Positions 50,141 through 60,104 of a stretch of 64,000 nt of DNA are shown here, piece after piece; the first letter of the stretch is position 1, and every line of letters begins with the position of its first letter. Below the pieces are notes generated by a model, which worked only from the letters and a program-made list of their open reading frames with translations, did not search any database and had not been told where the DNA came from. The translations under genes and the position numbers were made by a program. The stretch lies in contig JAEYLC010000048.1 of the NCBI GenBank assembly GCA_023461435.1, positions 1 to 64,000 of the forward strand, given 5' to 3'. This DNA is from Bacillota bacterium. GTDB lineage: Bacteria > Bacillota > Clostridia > Christensenellales > SZUA-584.

Positions 50141-50354
50141 GGTCCTGTCGGCGCGAATTCCAAGTTAAAAGAGCGTTATTTGGGGCAGGTTTCGCGTCTT
50201 TTAAACAGCGGTATCCTCCACATTATATGAAGGCTGATGACATAATATTCATAGCCCGATATACCGCCAAAGTTCATATATATTTTGCATAAATTATACT
50301 TCTCTAAATTGTTTGCAGGGTGTATACTGGCAGATAAGCAACAGGAGAAAAGTT

Positions 50355-53300
50355 ATGGATACTATCCGTTTTGGGCTTGATATCGGATCAACAACTGTCA
50401 AATGTGTGGTTCTCGATAAACACAAATCCGTTTTCAGCGAATACAAAAGGCATTTCAGTGATATTACAGGCAGCGTTTTGAAGATGCTTCAAAGTGTTTA
50501 TGCTGCGCTTGGTGATATTGATGTTTCCGTCTGCGTCACAGGCTCGGGAGGGCTCAGCGTGAGCAAATGGCTCGATATCCCGTTTGTTCAGGAAGTGATC
50601 GCAGCCAGCAACGCCGTGAAAGCCTTCATCCCGGGCACCGATGTGGCCATTGAGCTCGGCGGCGAAGACGCCAAGATCACATACTTCTCGGGCAGCACCG
50701 AGCAGCGCATGAACGGGACCTGCGCAGGCGGTACGGGCGCGTTTATCGATCAGATGGCGTCGCTGCTCGAAACCGATGCTGCGGGTCTCAATGAACTGGC
50801 CTCGCAGGCCGAGCACGTCTACGACATCGCGGCCCGCTGCGGCGTATTCGCAAAGAGCGATATTCAGCCGCTCATCAACGAAGGCGCGGCCCGTGAGGAT
50901 ATTGCGGCGTCCGTGTTTCAGGCCGTCGTCAACCAAACGATCAGCGGGCTTGCGTGCGGCCGTCCGATACGCGGCAACGTCGCTTTCCTGGGCGGTCCGC
51001 TTCATTTTCTTCCCGCCCTTAAAGACCGCTTTGTCAAAACGCTGAACCTTAAAAGTGAGAATATTATGGACACGCCGCACGCGATGATGTTCGTCGCGGC
51101 GGGTGCGGCCATACTTGCCGACAAAAAGCAGGTCCGCCTGTCTGTGCTGCTCAATATGGCGCAGACAGTATCCGCGTTTGAGGATGCGTCCGTGACGCTG
51201 CCGCCGTTGTTTAAAAACAAAAGCGAATATGCCTCGTTTACACAGCGCCACGCCAAGGCCGCTGTGCCGGTCAAGCCGATCGAGGAATGCGAGGGTCCTT
51301 GCTACCTTGGCATCGACGCGGGCTCAACCACGACCAAGGCGGTGATGCTGAATGACAGCGGCGATATCGTCTATTCGCATTACGGCGCCAACAAGGGACG
51401 TCCGCTCGATATGATCCGCGAGATTCTTTCAGATATCTACAGCCGTCTGCCAAAAAACGCTTATATCGCGCATGCCGCCTCCACAGGCTACGGCGAGAAC
51501 CTTGCCAAATCGGCATTTTCCTTGGATACAAGCGAGGTGGAAACGGTCGCGCATTATACGGCGGCGCGTTTTTTCCGCCCCGATACCGACTTTATACTCG
51601 ACATCGGCGGGCAGGATATGAAATGCATGCGCATCAAGGACGGCGTGATCGACGAGGTCATACTCAACGAAGCCTGTTCGTCGGGCTGCGGGTCGTTCCT
51701 CGAAACGTTTGCGGCATCGCTGTCGTGCTCCATACAGGATTTCGCAGCTGCGGCGCTTTTTGCGCCGCAGCCGGTGGACCTGGGGAGCCGGTGCACCGTG
51801 TTCATGAATTCCAAGGTGCGTCAGGCGCAGAAGGAAGGCGCGACACTCGGCGGCATATCCGCCGGGCTCTCCTATTCCGTGATCAAGAACGCGCTTTATA
51901 AAGTCATCAAGCTCAAAAATCCCGAGGAACTCGGAGCCGGCATCGTGGTGCAGGGCGGCACATTTCTAAACGACGCGGTGCTGCGCGCGCTCGAGCTGCT
52001 CTCGGGCCGCGAGGTGGTACGGCCCGCCATCGCGGGGCTCATGGGCGCTTACGGCGCGGCGCTGATCGCCAAAAGACGCTGCCCGTCCGGCGCGGTCTCC
52101 ACAATTTTATCGCCGCAGGCCCTCGATGCCATGCGCATCAGCCAGACCTACGCGCGCTGCGGACGCTGCGAGAACAACTGCCGCCTCACAGTCAGCCACT
52201 TCGGCGACGGGCGCAGATTTATATCGGGCAACCGATGTGAACGCGGCGGTATACAGAGAGCCGCGGAGAAAAACACGCTGCCCGATATGTACGACTACAC
52301 GTACAACCGGCTGTTTGCGTACCGGCCGCTCGAAAAAAGTGAAGCCGTACGCGGGCGTATCGGCATTCCGCGCATACTCGGCATGTATGAAAACTATCCG
52401 TTTTGGCATACGTTTTTCACCGCGCTCAAATACCGCGTGGAATTATCGCCGCGGTCCACGCGCAGCGTTTATATCGCGGGTATCGAAAGCATACCGTCCG
52501 AATCGCTCTGCTATCCGGCCAAGCTCGCGCATGGCGCGGTGCGCAAGCTGATCGACAGCGGCGTCAAAACGATATTTTTGCCGTGCGTGCCATATGAAAA
52601 AAAAGAGCAAAAAGGAGCCGCCAATAATTTCAACTGCCCCATCGTGACGTCGTATGCGGAAAACATCAAGAACAACATGCCCGAAATCAAGGAAAATGGC
52701 ATCGATTTCCTGATGCCCTTTTTGCCGATGGACAGGATCTCGCGGCTCACAAAGCGCCTTGTCGAGGAATTTTCCGATATTCCCGCGTCTGAGATCAAAC
52801 GCGCGGCCAGGCTCGCATGGAAAGAGAAATTAAACTTCCAGAGCGATATCCGCCGCGAGGGTGAAAAAATCATGGCGCGCGTCAAGCGCGGCGAACTGCA
52901 GGCGATCATACTCGGCGGGCGCCCGTATCACATCGACCCCGAGATCAACCACGGCATTTCGTCCATCATCACATCGCTCGGATTTGCGGTGCTCACCGAA
53001 CAGAGCGTGGCGCACCTCGGCGAATACAAGCCGCTGCGCGTACTCGACCAGTGGATGTTCCACACGCGTATCTATTCCGCGGCGCATCTCGCGGGCCGCA
53101 CGGAGGGCCTTGAGCTCGTCGAGCTCAATTCGTTCGGCTGCGGGCTGGATGCGGTGGTCACGGATCAGACGCATGAAATATTAAAGGCTTACGGGAAAAT
53201 CTATACGCTGCTCAAGATCGACGAGATCAACAACACGGGTGCGATCCGCATCCGTCTGCGCTCGCTCGCGGCCGCCGTCGCGGAACGCAAAAAGCGGCGC

Positions 53301-54587
53301 GTGATCGACGATATCGCGGAAGCCGTGAAGCAGCGCGCCGAAGGGTACAAAAAGGTTGTTTTCGAGAAGTTCATGAAGAAGGACTTCACCATACTCTCGC
53401 CGCAGATGTCTCCCATCCATTTCGATTTTCTGCGCGCCGCGTTTGAAGCGTCCGGCTACCGCTTCGAACTGCTGCCCTCGGTAGACACCGCCGCAGTGGA
53501 AGAGGGCCTCAAATATGTCAACAACGACGCCTGCTACCCGTCCATCATCGTGACCGGCCAGCTCATCGAAGCGGTCAAGTCGGGGCGGTACGATACCGAC
53601 AAGCTTGCCTGCATCATCTCGCAGACAGGCGGCGGTTGCCGCGCGTCCAACTATATTGGCTTTATCCGCAAGGCGCTGACCGACGCTGGCTTTGGGCATA
53701 TCCCCGTGATTTCACTGAGCGCGGCGGGGCTGGAAAAGCATCCGGGCTTTAAAATCACGCTGCCCATGCTTCGGCGCGCGATGCAGGGCATGATATTCGG
53801 CGACCTGCTGAACCGCCTGACGCTCGCCACACGGCCCTACGAGAAGACGCTCGGCGATACGCAGGCGATGTACGAAAAATGGCGCGATATCGCGCTCGAA
53901 GATATCAAGCGCTACAGCAAACGCAGCTACAGGCTTCATATCACGCAGATGGTGAACGAGTTCGACGAAATTCCCGTCACCGACTTAAAGAAGCCCGTAA
54001 TCGGCGTGGTCGGCGAGATACTCGTAAAATATCATCCGACCGCGAACAACCAGATCGTCAAGGTGCTGGAGGACGAGGGCGCCGAGGTCAAGGTGCCGGA
54101 TCTGATCGACTTTTTGCTGTACTGCGCGTACAACACGGGCTTTAAGTACGAGAAGCTCGGGCGGCCCAAGCTGTTCATGCATTTTGGCAACCTCGCGATA
54201 TCGATGATCGAAAACTCGCGCAAGCTGATGCGCAAGGTATTAAGCCAGAGCAAGCGCTTCTCTCCGCCGTCTTTCATCGACGAGAAGGCGCGCGCCGCCG
54301 CCGAGTTTCTGTCCATCGGCAATCAGACGGGCGAAGGCTGGTTCTTGACCGGCGAGATGGCCGAGCTTCTGAAAGAGGGCGCGGACGGCATCGTCTGCGT
54401 GCAGCCGTTTGCGTGCCTGCCCAATCACATTGTCGGCAAGGGCGTGATCCAGCCGATACGCGCGCGCTTCCCCGAAGCCAACATCGTCGCGATCGATTAC
54501 GACCCGGGCGCCAGCGAGGTCAACCAATTAAACCGCATAAAGCTCATGCTGTCGCTCGCGCATGAAAAAAAGGACAAAGCGGGCTGA
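50355..54587 (+). CDS. Giant 2-hydroxyacyl-CoA dehydratase activase / BcrAD-type fusion (1410 aa)
   Basis: Two ASKHA ATPase domains in tandem: FGLDIGSTTVKCVVLD (residues ~6-260) and YLGIDAGSTTTKAVMLN (~316-580). Each has the Cys pair that bridges a [4Fe-4S] cluster in HgdC-type activators (Cys123/Cys162 and Cys441/Cys480, both 39 apart). Then CGRCENNC, a DUF2229 part (RIGIPRILGMYENYPFWHTFF), and a C-terminal dehydratase-like region (NNDACYPSIIVTGQLIEA, QTGGGCRASNYIGF). Such proteins couple ATP hydrolysis to low-potential electron transfer. AGGAG lies 7 bases before ATG 50355. No dehydratase partner adjoins, so the substrate is unknown; it must work anaerobically. Confidence 0.9.
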   Translation: MDTIRFGLDIGSTTVKCVVLDKHKSVFSEYKRHFSDITGSVLKMLQSVYAALGDIDVSVCVTGSGGLSVSKWLDIPFVQEVIAASNAVKAFIPGTDVAIELGGEDAKITYFSGSTEQRMNGTCAGGTGAFIDQMASLLETDAAGLNELASQAEHVYDIAARCGVFAKSDIQPLINEGAAREDIAASVFQAVVNQTISGLACGRPIRGNVAFLGGPLHFLPALKDRFVKTLNLKSENIMDTPHAMMFVAAGAAILADKKQVRLSVLLNMAQTVSAFEDASVTLPPLFKNKSEYASFTQRHAKAAVPVKPIEECEGPCYLGIDAGSTTTKAVMLNDSGDIVYSHYGANKGRPLDMIREILSDIYSRLPKNAYIAHAASTGYGENLAKSAFSLDTSEVETVAHYTAARFFRPDTDFILDIGGQDMKCMRIKDGVIDEVILNEACSSGCGSFLETFAASLSCSIQDFAAAALFAPQPVDLGSRCTVFMNSKVRQAQKEGATLGGISAGLSYSVIKNALYKVIKLKNPEELGAGIVVQGGTFLNDAVLRALELLSGREVVRPAIAGLMGAYGAALIAKRRCPSGAVSTILSPQALDAMRISQTYARCGRCENNCRLTVSHFGDGRRFISGNRCERGGIQRAAEKNTLPDMYDYTYNRLFAYRPLEKSEAVRGRIGIPRILGMYENYPFWHTFFTALKYRVELSPRSTRSVYIAGIESIPSESLCYPAKLAHGAVRKLIDSGVKTIFLPCVPYEKKEQKGAANNFNCPIVTSYAENIKNNMPEIKENGIDFLMPFLPMDRISRLTKRLVEEFSDIPASEIKRAARLAWKEKLNFQSDIRREGEKIMARVKRGELQAIILGGRPYHIDPEINHGISSIITSLGFAVLTEQSVAHLGEYKPLRVLDQWMFHTRIYSAAHLAGRTEGLELVELNSFGCGLDAVVTDQTHEILKAYGKIYTLLKIDEINNTGAIRIRLRSLAAAVAERKKRRVIDDIAEAVKQRAEGYKKVVFEKFMKKDFTILSPQMSPIHFDFLRAAFEASGYRFELLPSVDTAAVEEGLKYVNNDACYPSIIVTGQLIEAVKSGRYDTDKLACIISQTGGGCRASNYIGFIRKALTDAGFGHIPVISLSAAGLEKHPGFKITLPMLRRAMQGMIFGDLLNRLTLATRPYEKTLGDTQAMYEKWRDIALEDIKRYSKRSYRLHITQMVNEFDEIPVTDLKKPVIGVVGEILVKYHPTANNQIVKVLEDEGAEVKVPDLIDFLLYCAYNTGFKYEKLGRPKLFMHFGNLAISMIENSRKLMRKVLSQSKRFSPPSFIDEKARAAAEFLSIGNQTGEGWFLTGEMAELLKEGADGIVCVQPFACLPNHIVGKGVIQPIRARFPEANIVAIDYDPGASEVNQLNRIKLMLSLAHEKKDKAG

Positions 54588-54609
54588 GCGGAAAATGTGC
54601 TTTATTAAA

Positions 54610-54639
54610 GAGAAGGCTTAAAATGCCTTTTCTTTTTTT
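54610..54639 (+). terminator. Terminator of the activase gene
   Basis: GAGAAGGC (54610-54617) pairs with GCCTTTTC (54625-54632), 7-nt loop, then seven T residues, 22 bp after the stop. Confidence 0.85.
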
Positions 54640-54672
54640 GATAAGTAAATCTCCGATTTAAAAGCTGATAAA

Positions 54673-54782
54673 GCCTTCTCCACGAGGTGCTGCTAAGCAC
54701 CGGATGAGGTGGGAATGAAAGCTGTCTATACGAACACCTCATCAGTCGCCTTTCGGCGACAGCTTCTCCTCAAGGAGAAGCC
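54673..54782. repeat. Dispersed palindromic intergenic element, copy 2 (double form)
   Basis: The right half (54734-54782) repeats the 45368-45419 element. The left half (54673-54712) is partly its inverse: GCCTTCTCC and GGATGAGGTG, with AGGTGCTgctaAGCACC between. CACCTCATC/GATGAGGTG and GGAGAAGCC/GGcTTCTCC-type arms let the whole 110 bp fold as a long hairpin, as in a MITE-like element. Confidence 0.65.
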
Positions 54783-54814
54783 AATTTGTGTCTTGAAAAC
54801 TCAAATGAGATACC

Positions 54815-54845
54815 AAAACAGCGCCCCGGAAAGTCCGGAGCGCTG
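54815..54845 (-). terminator. Terminator of chemoreceptor gene 1
   Basis: CAGCGC-C-CCGGA pairs with TCCGG-A-GCGCTG (11 bp and one mismatch, AAG loop), with TTTTGG following on the minus strand. Confidence 0.8.
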
Positions 54846-54866
54846 CATCGTCACTTAGCAAAATGA

Positions 54867-57089
54867 TCAATATTTGCCGAAGTCGTCGTCTCCAAGCACG
54901 ATCGTCTCTTTTTTTGTCTCGCGGCCGATGGCCTTCACATCTTCATGACTGATGTCAATCTCGCTTTTTCCTCTTAACTGGAAGCCCGATACCATATCAC
55001 GCAGCATCTCGGCCTGGCTGGAAAGCTCCTCGCTCGCCGCAGCCGTCTCTTCCGAGGTCGCCGAGTTGGTCTGCACCACGCGCATCATCTCGTCAATACT
55101 GGTGTTGATCTGTTTGATGCCGAGCACCTGCTCACCAGATGCCACCGCGATCTGCGCCACGAGCTCCGCCGCTTTATCCACACCGCTTACGATGCTCTGC
55201 AGCGCGTCGGCCGTCTGGTCGGCAATCTTGGTGCCTGATCCGACGATCGAGATCGAGTTTTCGATCAGCTCGGTGGTCTCTTTGGCCGCCTGCGCCGACC
55301 GGGCCGCGAGGTTTCTCACTTCCTCCGCCACAACGCCGAAGCCCTTGCCGTGCACGCCCGCGCGCGCCGCCTCGACCGCCGCGTTGAGCGCCAGTATATT
55401 GGTCTGGAACGCGATATCATCGATCACCTTGATGATCCTGCTAATGCTCTCCGAGGCCGACTTGATCTCTTCCATCGCCTTTTGCATCTTCTCCATCTGG
55501 CTGTTGCCCGCCGATGCGTCCACCTTTGCCGTCTTCACAAGCTCGTTCGCGTCGTTCGCGTTCTCCGCGTTCTGGCTTGCCTGCGCCGCGATCTGTGTCA
55601 CGGTCGAGGTCAGCTGGTCAATCTCGCTCGCCTGCTCTGTCGCGCCCTGTGAAATCGTCTGGCTGCCGTCCGATACCTGTCTGGAGCCGGACGCCACCTG
55701 ATTGGATGCCGTTTCGATTTCAGTCAGCACATCGTTGAACGCCACGATGCTCTTGTTGATCGATTCCTTGAGCTTCGAAAACCCGCCTTTGTATTCTGAG
55801 ACGATGCTGACCGTCATGTCCCCGCGCGCGATGTGCTCCAGAATATCCGTCACTTCGTCGATATAGTGTTTTACCGTCTCAACCGTTGAATTAAGCGCAT
55901 CCTTGATCAGCGCGTAGTCTCCCTTGAAGTCGCCCGACACGCTGACATCGAGATTGCCTTCCGCAAGCCCCGAGAGTACCTCGGTCGATTCTTTGATCGG
56001 CGCAATCGTCGCGTCGAGCGTCGCGTTGATGCCGTCAACGATATCGCGGTATATGCCCTGATGCTTGTCCACATCCACGCGCACATTGAGGTCGCCTTCC
56101 TTGGCCGCGCCGATCAGTATCGACGTATCGCTTTCGAGCGCCTTGATCGACCTGGTGATCGTGCCGATCGCTTCGCGCATCTGCCCGATCTCGTCCTTCC
56201 TCGGATAGACCGCGAGCGTAATGTCGGTATCGCCCAGCGCGAGCCGCTGCACATGCTGCGTGAGCCTCTTGATCGGCTGGCTGAAGCCCCTCGCGATCAG
56301 AATACCGATCAGCACCGACGCCACCAGCATAAAGCCAATACAGGCCATGGTAATCATTTCAACACTGGAAGACGAATCTTTGCTGCTTTTCGCCTGCTTG
56401 GCGGCATCGTTGCTGATTATATATTTCAAATCATCAATCGCGGTGGAAACCTGGGTTTCTGCGGACCGAAGCGCACGGTAACTCATCAGGTCTGCTTCAA
56501 TCTGCACGACTTGACCGGCCTTAATGGCTGTTGTGGCCTCAATGAGCAGCTTATGATAATTATCGTAAGCTGTCTGAAGTGTATTGAAACTTTTTAAAGC
56601 GTCACCCGTCAACAATGCCCCCAGCATGGACACTGCCGAATTACACTCCGAATCGGCCGCGTTAAGCGCCGAAAGGTAGCCCGCTCGACTCTTTTCGTCA
56701 GACATCAGCGCATGTCTTAATTGTATGCTGCTCTCTTTAAACGAATCTGTTATCGTGATCATATTTCTGATGGGCAAAATGATGTCGCTGTTCATATAAT
56801 CGACCATATCACTGACGGCACCCAGATTCGTGACCGAATAAACGCCAATACCCGCGCTGACTACCGCAATAACTAAAAATCCAAGCAGCAGCTTAGGGGC
56901 AATCTTCATGTTGCCCAAAAAAGACGCCTTTCGTATTTTCGGTTCTTTGCTCGCGCGTTTCTTTTTCCTGGATATTGGCTTCGTCTGACCATCCTGTTCC
57001 TCAGCAGCTTCAGTCGGCTCTATCATGACTTTAAGCTGTTCGCCTTTGTCATTACCTTCTTTGATTTGCTTATCTTTCTTGAGCTTCAT
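54867..57089 (-). CDS. Methyl-accepting chemotaxis protein, poly-HAMP type (receptor 1)
   Basis: A 740-aa receptor. A ~60-residue charged cytoplasmic N-terminus (RKKKRASKEPKIRK) precedes helix 1 (~66-86); an ~150-residue four-helix-bundle sensor and helix 2 (~240-262) follow. Then come HAMP (GFSQPIKRLTQHVQRL) and three further HAMP-like units (KEGDLNVRVDVDKHQG, AEGNLDVSVSGDFKGD, ARGDMTVSIVSEYKGG) and the signalling tip DDIAFQTNILALNAAVEAARAG (~553-576). The tail ends LGDDDFGKY. The sensor domain is unlike those of receptors 2 and 3, while the part after helix 2 is almost identical to receptor 3. GGAGG lies 11 bases before the ATG. Confidence 0.93.
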   Translation of the reverse strand: MKLKKDKQIKEGNDKGEQLKVMIEPTEAAEEQDGQTKPISRKKKRASKEPKIRKASFLGNMKIAPKLLLGFLVIAVVSAGIGVYSVTNLGAVSDMVDYMNSDIILPIRNMITITDSFKESSIQLRHALMSDEKSRAGYLSALNAADSECNSAVSMLGALLTGDALKSFNTLQTAYDNYHKLLIEATTAIKAGQVVQIEADLMSYRALRSAETQVSTAIDDLKYIISNDAAKQAKSSKDSSSSVEMITMACIGFMLVASVLIGILIARGFSQPIKRLTQHVQRLALGDTDITLAVYPRKDEIGQMREAIGTITRSIKALESDTSILIGAAKEGDLNVRVDVDKHQGIYRDIVDGINATLDATIAPIKESTEVLSGLAEGNLDVSVSGDFKGDYALIKDALNSTVETVKHYIDEVTDILEHIARGDMTVSIVSEYKGGFSKLKESINKSIVAFNDVLTEIETASNQVASGSRQVSDGSQTISQGATEQASEIDQLTSTVTQIAAQASQNAENANDANELVKTAKVDASAGNSQMEKMQKAMEEIKSASESISRIIKVIDDIAFQTNILALNAAVEAARAGVHGKGFGVVAEEVRNLAARSAQAAKETTELIENSISIVGSGTKIADQTADALQSIVSGVDKAAELVAQIAVASGEQVLGIKQINTSIDEMMRVVQTNSATSEETAAASEELSSQAEMLRDMVSGFQLRGKSEIDISHEDVKAIGRETKKETIVLGDDDFGKY

Positions 57090-57187
57090 GACTGGTCAAT
57101 TCCTCCGTATTTATTTAGTCGGTTTATTTAACGCAAAACAAACCGAATACGTATTCGTAATTATTCGATAGGGATTAACGCGTGCAT

Positions 57188-57199
57188 TTATTTATAAAC
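57188..57199 (-). promoter_or_regulatory. Shared 12-mer upstream of receptor 1
   Basis: GTTTATAAATAA on the minus strand, ~100 bp before the start. The following CCTATCGAATAA resembles the CCTATCTGATTTATC of receptor 3. Confidence 0.45.
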
Positions 57200-57463
57200 T
57201 GGTATTTTCAAAATAAAAACATTTTCTTTACAATTACTTGATTTTTTTTAATTTTCATCTGTTTTATCTCTAATTTTAATATATTTTCCTGTCATCACTC
57301 TCATTTTATGTCGAATAGCGACGTTCTTTGCGTTATCCAATATCGTTTCAGCAGGCGAAGGCGGGCAATTTGACCAGAACGTTTTCACGGAGCAAGGGAT
57401 GCTCGGCTATCATTTTTGCTCTGTCGTCAGCCGCGGCAATTGCGGAGCTGTACTTATACGCGC

Positions 57464-57497
57464 AAAAAAACAGCGCCCCTTTGGAACGCTGTTTTTG
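57464..57497. terminator. Terminator of chemoreceptor gene 2
   Basis: AAAAACAGCG and CGCTGTTTTT form a 10-bp stem with inner CC/GG pairs. It is related to the terminators of receptors 1 and 3 (all CAGCGCCCC-type), so it was copied with the genes. Confidence 0.8.
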
Positions 57498-57507
57498 TTA
57501 ACAGTTA

Positions 57508-59733
57508 TCAATATTTGCCGAAACCGTCGTCACCGAGTACGATCGTTTCTTTTTTAGACCCGCTGCCAACGGCTTTCACGTCTTCCCTGCTGCCGACGGA
57601 AGCTTCGCTCCTGCCTTTCAACTGGAAGCCCGATATCATTTCGCGCAGCATTTCGGCCTGGCTTGACAGCTCCTCGCTCGCCGCAGCCGTCTCTTCCGAG
57701 GTCGCCGAGTTGGTCTGCACGACACGCATCATCTGATCGATGCTGCTGTTGATCTGCGTGATGCCGAGCACCTGCTCACCAGACGCCACCGCGATCTGCG
57801 CGACAAGCTCCGCCGCCTTATCCACACCGCCCACGATGCTCTGCAGCGCGTCGGCTGTTTTGTCCGCGATCTTTGTGCCCGACCCGACGATCGAGATCGA
57901 GTTTTCGATCAGCTCGGTGGTCTCCTTGGCTGCCTGCGCACTTCTCGCGGCAAGACTTCTCACTTCATCCGCCACCACGGCAAAGCCCTTGCCATGCACG
58001 CCCGCGCGCGCCGCCTCAACCGCCGCGTTGAGCGCCAATATATTGGTCTGGAACGCGATATCGTCGATCACCTTGATGATCTTCGAAATGCTCTCCGAAG
58101 ACGACTTGATCTCTTCCATCGCCTTTTGCATCTTCTCCATCTGGCTGTTGCCCGCCGAGGCGTCCACCTTTGCCGTCTTCACAAGCTCGTTCGCATTGTT
58201 CGCATTCTGCGCGTTCTGCCCTGCCTGCGCGGCGATTTCGGTGACCGTCGACGTCAACTGATCGATCTCGGCCGCTTGCTCGCTGGCGCCCTGAGAAATC
58301 GTCTGGCTGCCGTCGGACACCTGTCTGGAACCGGTGGCCACCTGATTGGATGCCGTTTCGATTTCGGTCAGCACATCGTTGAACGCGACAATGCTCTTGT
58401 TGATCGATTCCTTGAGTCTCGAAAAGCCGCCTTTGTATTCTGAGATGATGCTGACCGTCATGTCCCCGCGCGCGATATGCTCCAGAATATCCGTCACTTC
58501 GTCGATATAGTGTTTTACCGTCTCAACCGTTGAGTTCAGCGCATCCTTGATCAGCGCGTAGTCTCCCTTGAAGTCGCCCGACACGCTGACATCGAGATTG
58601 CCTTCCGCAAGCCCCGAGAGCACCTCGGTCGATTCCTTGATCGGTGCAATCATCGCGTCGAGCGTCGCGTTGAAGCCGGCGACGATATCGCGGTATATGC
58701 CCTGATGCTTCTCCACGTCCACCCGTATACTCAGATCGCCTTCCTTGGCCGCGCCGATCAGTATGGACGTATCGCTTTCGAGCTCTTTGATCGACTTGGT
58801 GATCGTGCCGATTGCATCGCGCATCTGCCCGATTTCATCCTTCCTCGGATAAACCGTGAGCGCCAAATTGGCATCGCCCACGGCAAGCCCCTTCACATGC
58901 TTCGTGAGCCTCTTGATCGGCTGGCTAAAGCCTCTCGCAATAACCACGCCAATCAACACCGAGAGAATAAGAACCACGCCCGCGCTCACGATGGTCACCA
59001 ACACAGCTGTGGATGATGTCTTTTTGGTTTGCGTATCCTGCCTCGTGGAATTTTCGGTAATGACGAACTTTAAATTATCAAGCGCTTTGCCCACTGCACC
59101 TTCCGCCGTTCTTAATTCCCCATAATGCATGATATCATCATTAACAGCATCTCTTTCACCGTTTTTCAGCTTGTTTATGGCATCTTTGAACACTTCAGCA
59201 TAGGCGTCGTAAGCCGTTTTCAATTCGGTATATTTGTCGGCAGCTTCTGCCGGAACCATGGCTCCGAGCAATTGAAGCGTCGACGTGTATGTCATCGTAT
59301 CCGTATCGAGCTGCGATGTGTAGACAATAATATTTTCTTCTTCGGCCATCAATGCCTGCCTTAAATCGAGGCATCCTTTATTGAACACATCGGATAACGA
59401 GGCCATCGTTCTCACAGGCATAAGCATGTTCGCATACATGTTGTTTGCATTATTGCTGATTGTGAGCATATTCATGACTGAGAAGCCGCCCATCGCCGCA
59501 GCAAGTATCGCGATGATAAGGAAGCCGAGCAGCAGCTTCGGAGCAATTTTCATGTTGCCCAGAAATGACGATTTGTTCGTTTTTGCTTCTTTGCTCTTAC
59601 GTCTTTTCTTCTTGGATTTGGTCTGTGCCGGATCGCCTTGTACCTCGGCCTCTTCAGACGGCTTCACGATGGCATCAAGCTGTTCGCTGTTGTCATGGCT
59701 TTGGTTTGTTTTTTGGTGTTTTTTGAGTTTCAT
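57508..59733 (-). CDS. Methyl-accepting chemotaxis protein, poly-HAMP type (receptor 2)
   Basis: A 741-aa receptor with the same plan as receptor 1. Its N-terminal tail (KKHQKTNQSHDNSEQLD) is the most divergent of the three. The sensor (FSVMNMLTISNNANNMYANMLMPVRTMASLSDVFNKGCLDLRQALM) is related to that of receptor 3. The HAMP region has its own variants (KHVKGLAVGDANLALTVY, IGTITKSIKEL). Tip DDIAFQTNILALNAAVEAARAGVHGKGFAVVADEVRSLA; tail LGDDGFGKY. The region upstream of its start duplicates that of receptor 3 including a scrap of the epimerase gene. Confidence 0.93.
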   Translation of the reverse strand: MKLKKHQKTNQSHDNSEQLDAIVKPSEEAEVQGDPAQTKSKKKRRKSKEAKTNKSSFLGNMKIAPKLLLGFLIIAILAAAMGGFSVMNMLTISNNANNMYANMLMPVRTMASLSDVFNKGCLDLRQALMAEEENIIVYTSQLDTDTMTYTSTLQLLGAMVPAEAADKYTELKTAYDAYAEVFKDAINKLKNGERDAVNDDIMHYGELRTAEGAVGKALDNLKFVITENSTRQDTQTKKTSSTAVLVTIVSAGVVLILSVLIGVVIARGFSQPIKRLTKHVKGLAVGDANLALTVYPRKDEIGQMRDAIGTITKSIKELESDTSILIGAAKEGDLSIRVDVEKHQGIYRDIVAGFNATLDAMIAPIKESTEVLSGLAEGNLDVSVSGDFKGDYALIKDALNSTVETVKHYIDEVTDILEHIARGDMTVSIISEYKGGFSRLKESINKSIVAFNDVLTEIETASNQVATGSRQVSDGSQTISQGASEQAAEIDQLTSTVTEIAAQAGQNAQNANNANELVKTAKVDASAGNSQMEKMQKAMEEIKSSSESISKIIKVIDDIAFQTNILALNAAVEAARAGVHGKGFAVVADEVRSLAARSAQAAKETTELIENSISIVGSGTKIADKTADALQSIVGGVDKAAELVAQIAVASGEQVLGITQINSSIDQMMRVVQTNSATSEETAAASEELSSQAEMLREMISGFQLKGRSEASVGSREDVKAVGSGSKKETIVLGDDGFGKY

Positions 59734-59829
59734 GACTGGTCAATGTCCTCCGTATTTATTTTTGTCGGTTATTATCACAACAAAAACCGAATGATAAATC
59801 AGATAGAATGCCCATTTTTATGGAAGCAT

Positions 59830-59841
59830 TTATTTATAAAC
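59830..59841 (-). promoter_or_regulatory. Shared 12-mer upstream of receptor 2
   Basis: GTTTATAAATAA on the minus strand, 97 bp before the start, same position as before receptor 3. Confidence 0.45.
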
Positions 59842-59976
59842 TTGAATATGAAAATAAAAACGAAACAATTGAGAAATTTCGAAAATTTTCGCCAAAATGC
59901 GAAACAATGTGTATAGTTTTTCGTATAATATGGGTTTTCTAACATAATTACGTTAATTATTTTCATTTTCATTATG

Positions 59977-60049
59977 TCATTTCACAGTAACGCATTTCGT
60001 TCCTTCAAGAAAACGCGACCAAAACCCAAGCTCCGCTTTGGCTTTGGTG
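59977..60049 (-). pseudogene. Remnant of the 3' end of the NAD-dependent epimerase gene
   Basis: The minus strand reads KAKAELGFWSRFLEGTKCVTVK-stop, matching the last residues of the intact gene at 62542 (KAKTELGLCPRSLEETMRDTVK). DNA identity continues past it through ATTTTCATTTTCATTATG and the promoter region to the start of receptor 2, just as the intact gene's end lies before receptor 3. It shows that the duplicated unit included the flank of the neighbour gene. Confidence 0.8.
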
Positions 60050-60054
60050 GAACG

Positions 60055-60088
60055 ATTATAAAAAACAGCGCCCCATTGGAGCGCTGTT
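60055..60088 (-). terminator. Terminator of chemoreceptor gene 3
   Basis: AACAGCGC (60064-60071) and GCGCTGTT (60081-60088) form an 8-bp stem; the minus strand continues with TTTTTT. Confidence 0.8.
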
Positions 60089-60104
60089 CCAGATCCTATC
60101 GCGT

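Noticed and set aside
49978..50163. 61-codon minus-strand frame upstream of dapB
   Set aside because: It has no ribosome site, crosses the predicted promoter and overlaps the stem-loop region; structure explains the sequence better.
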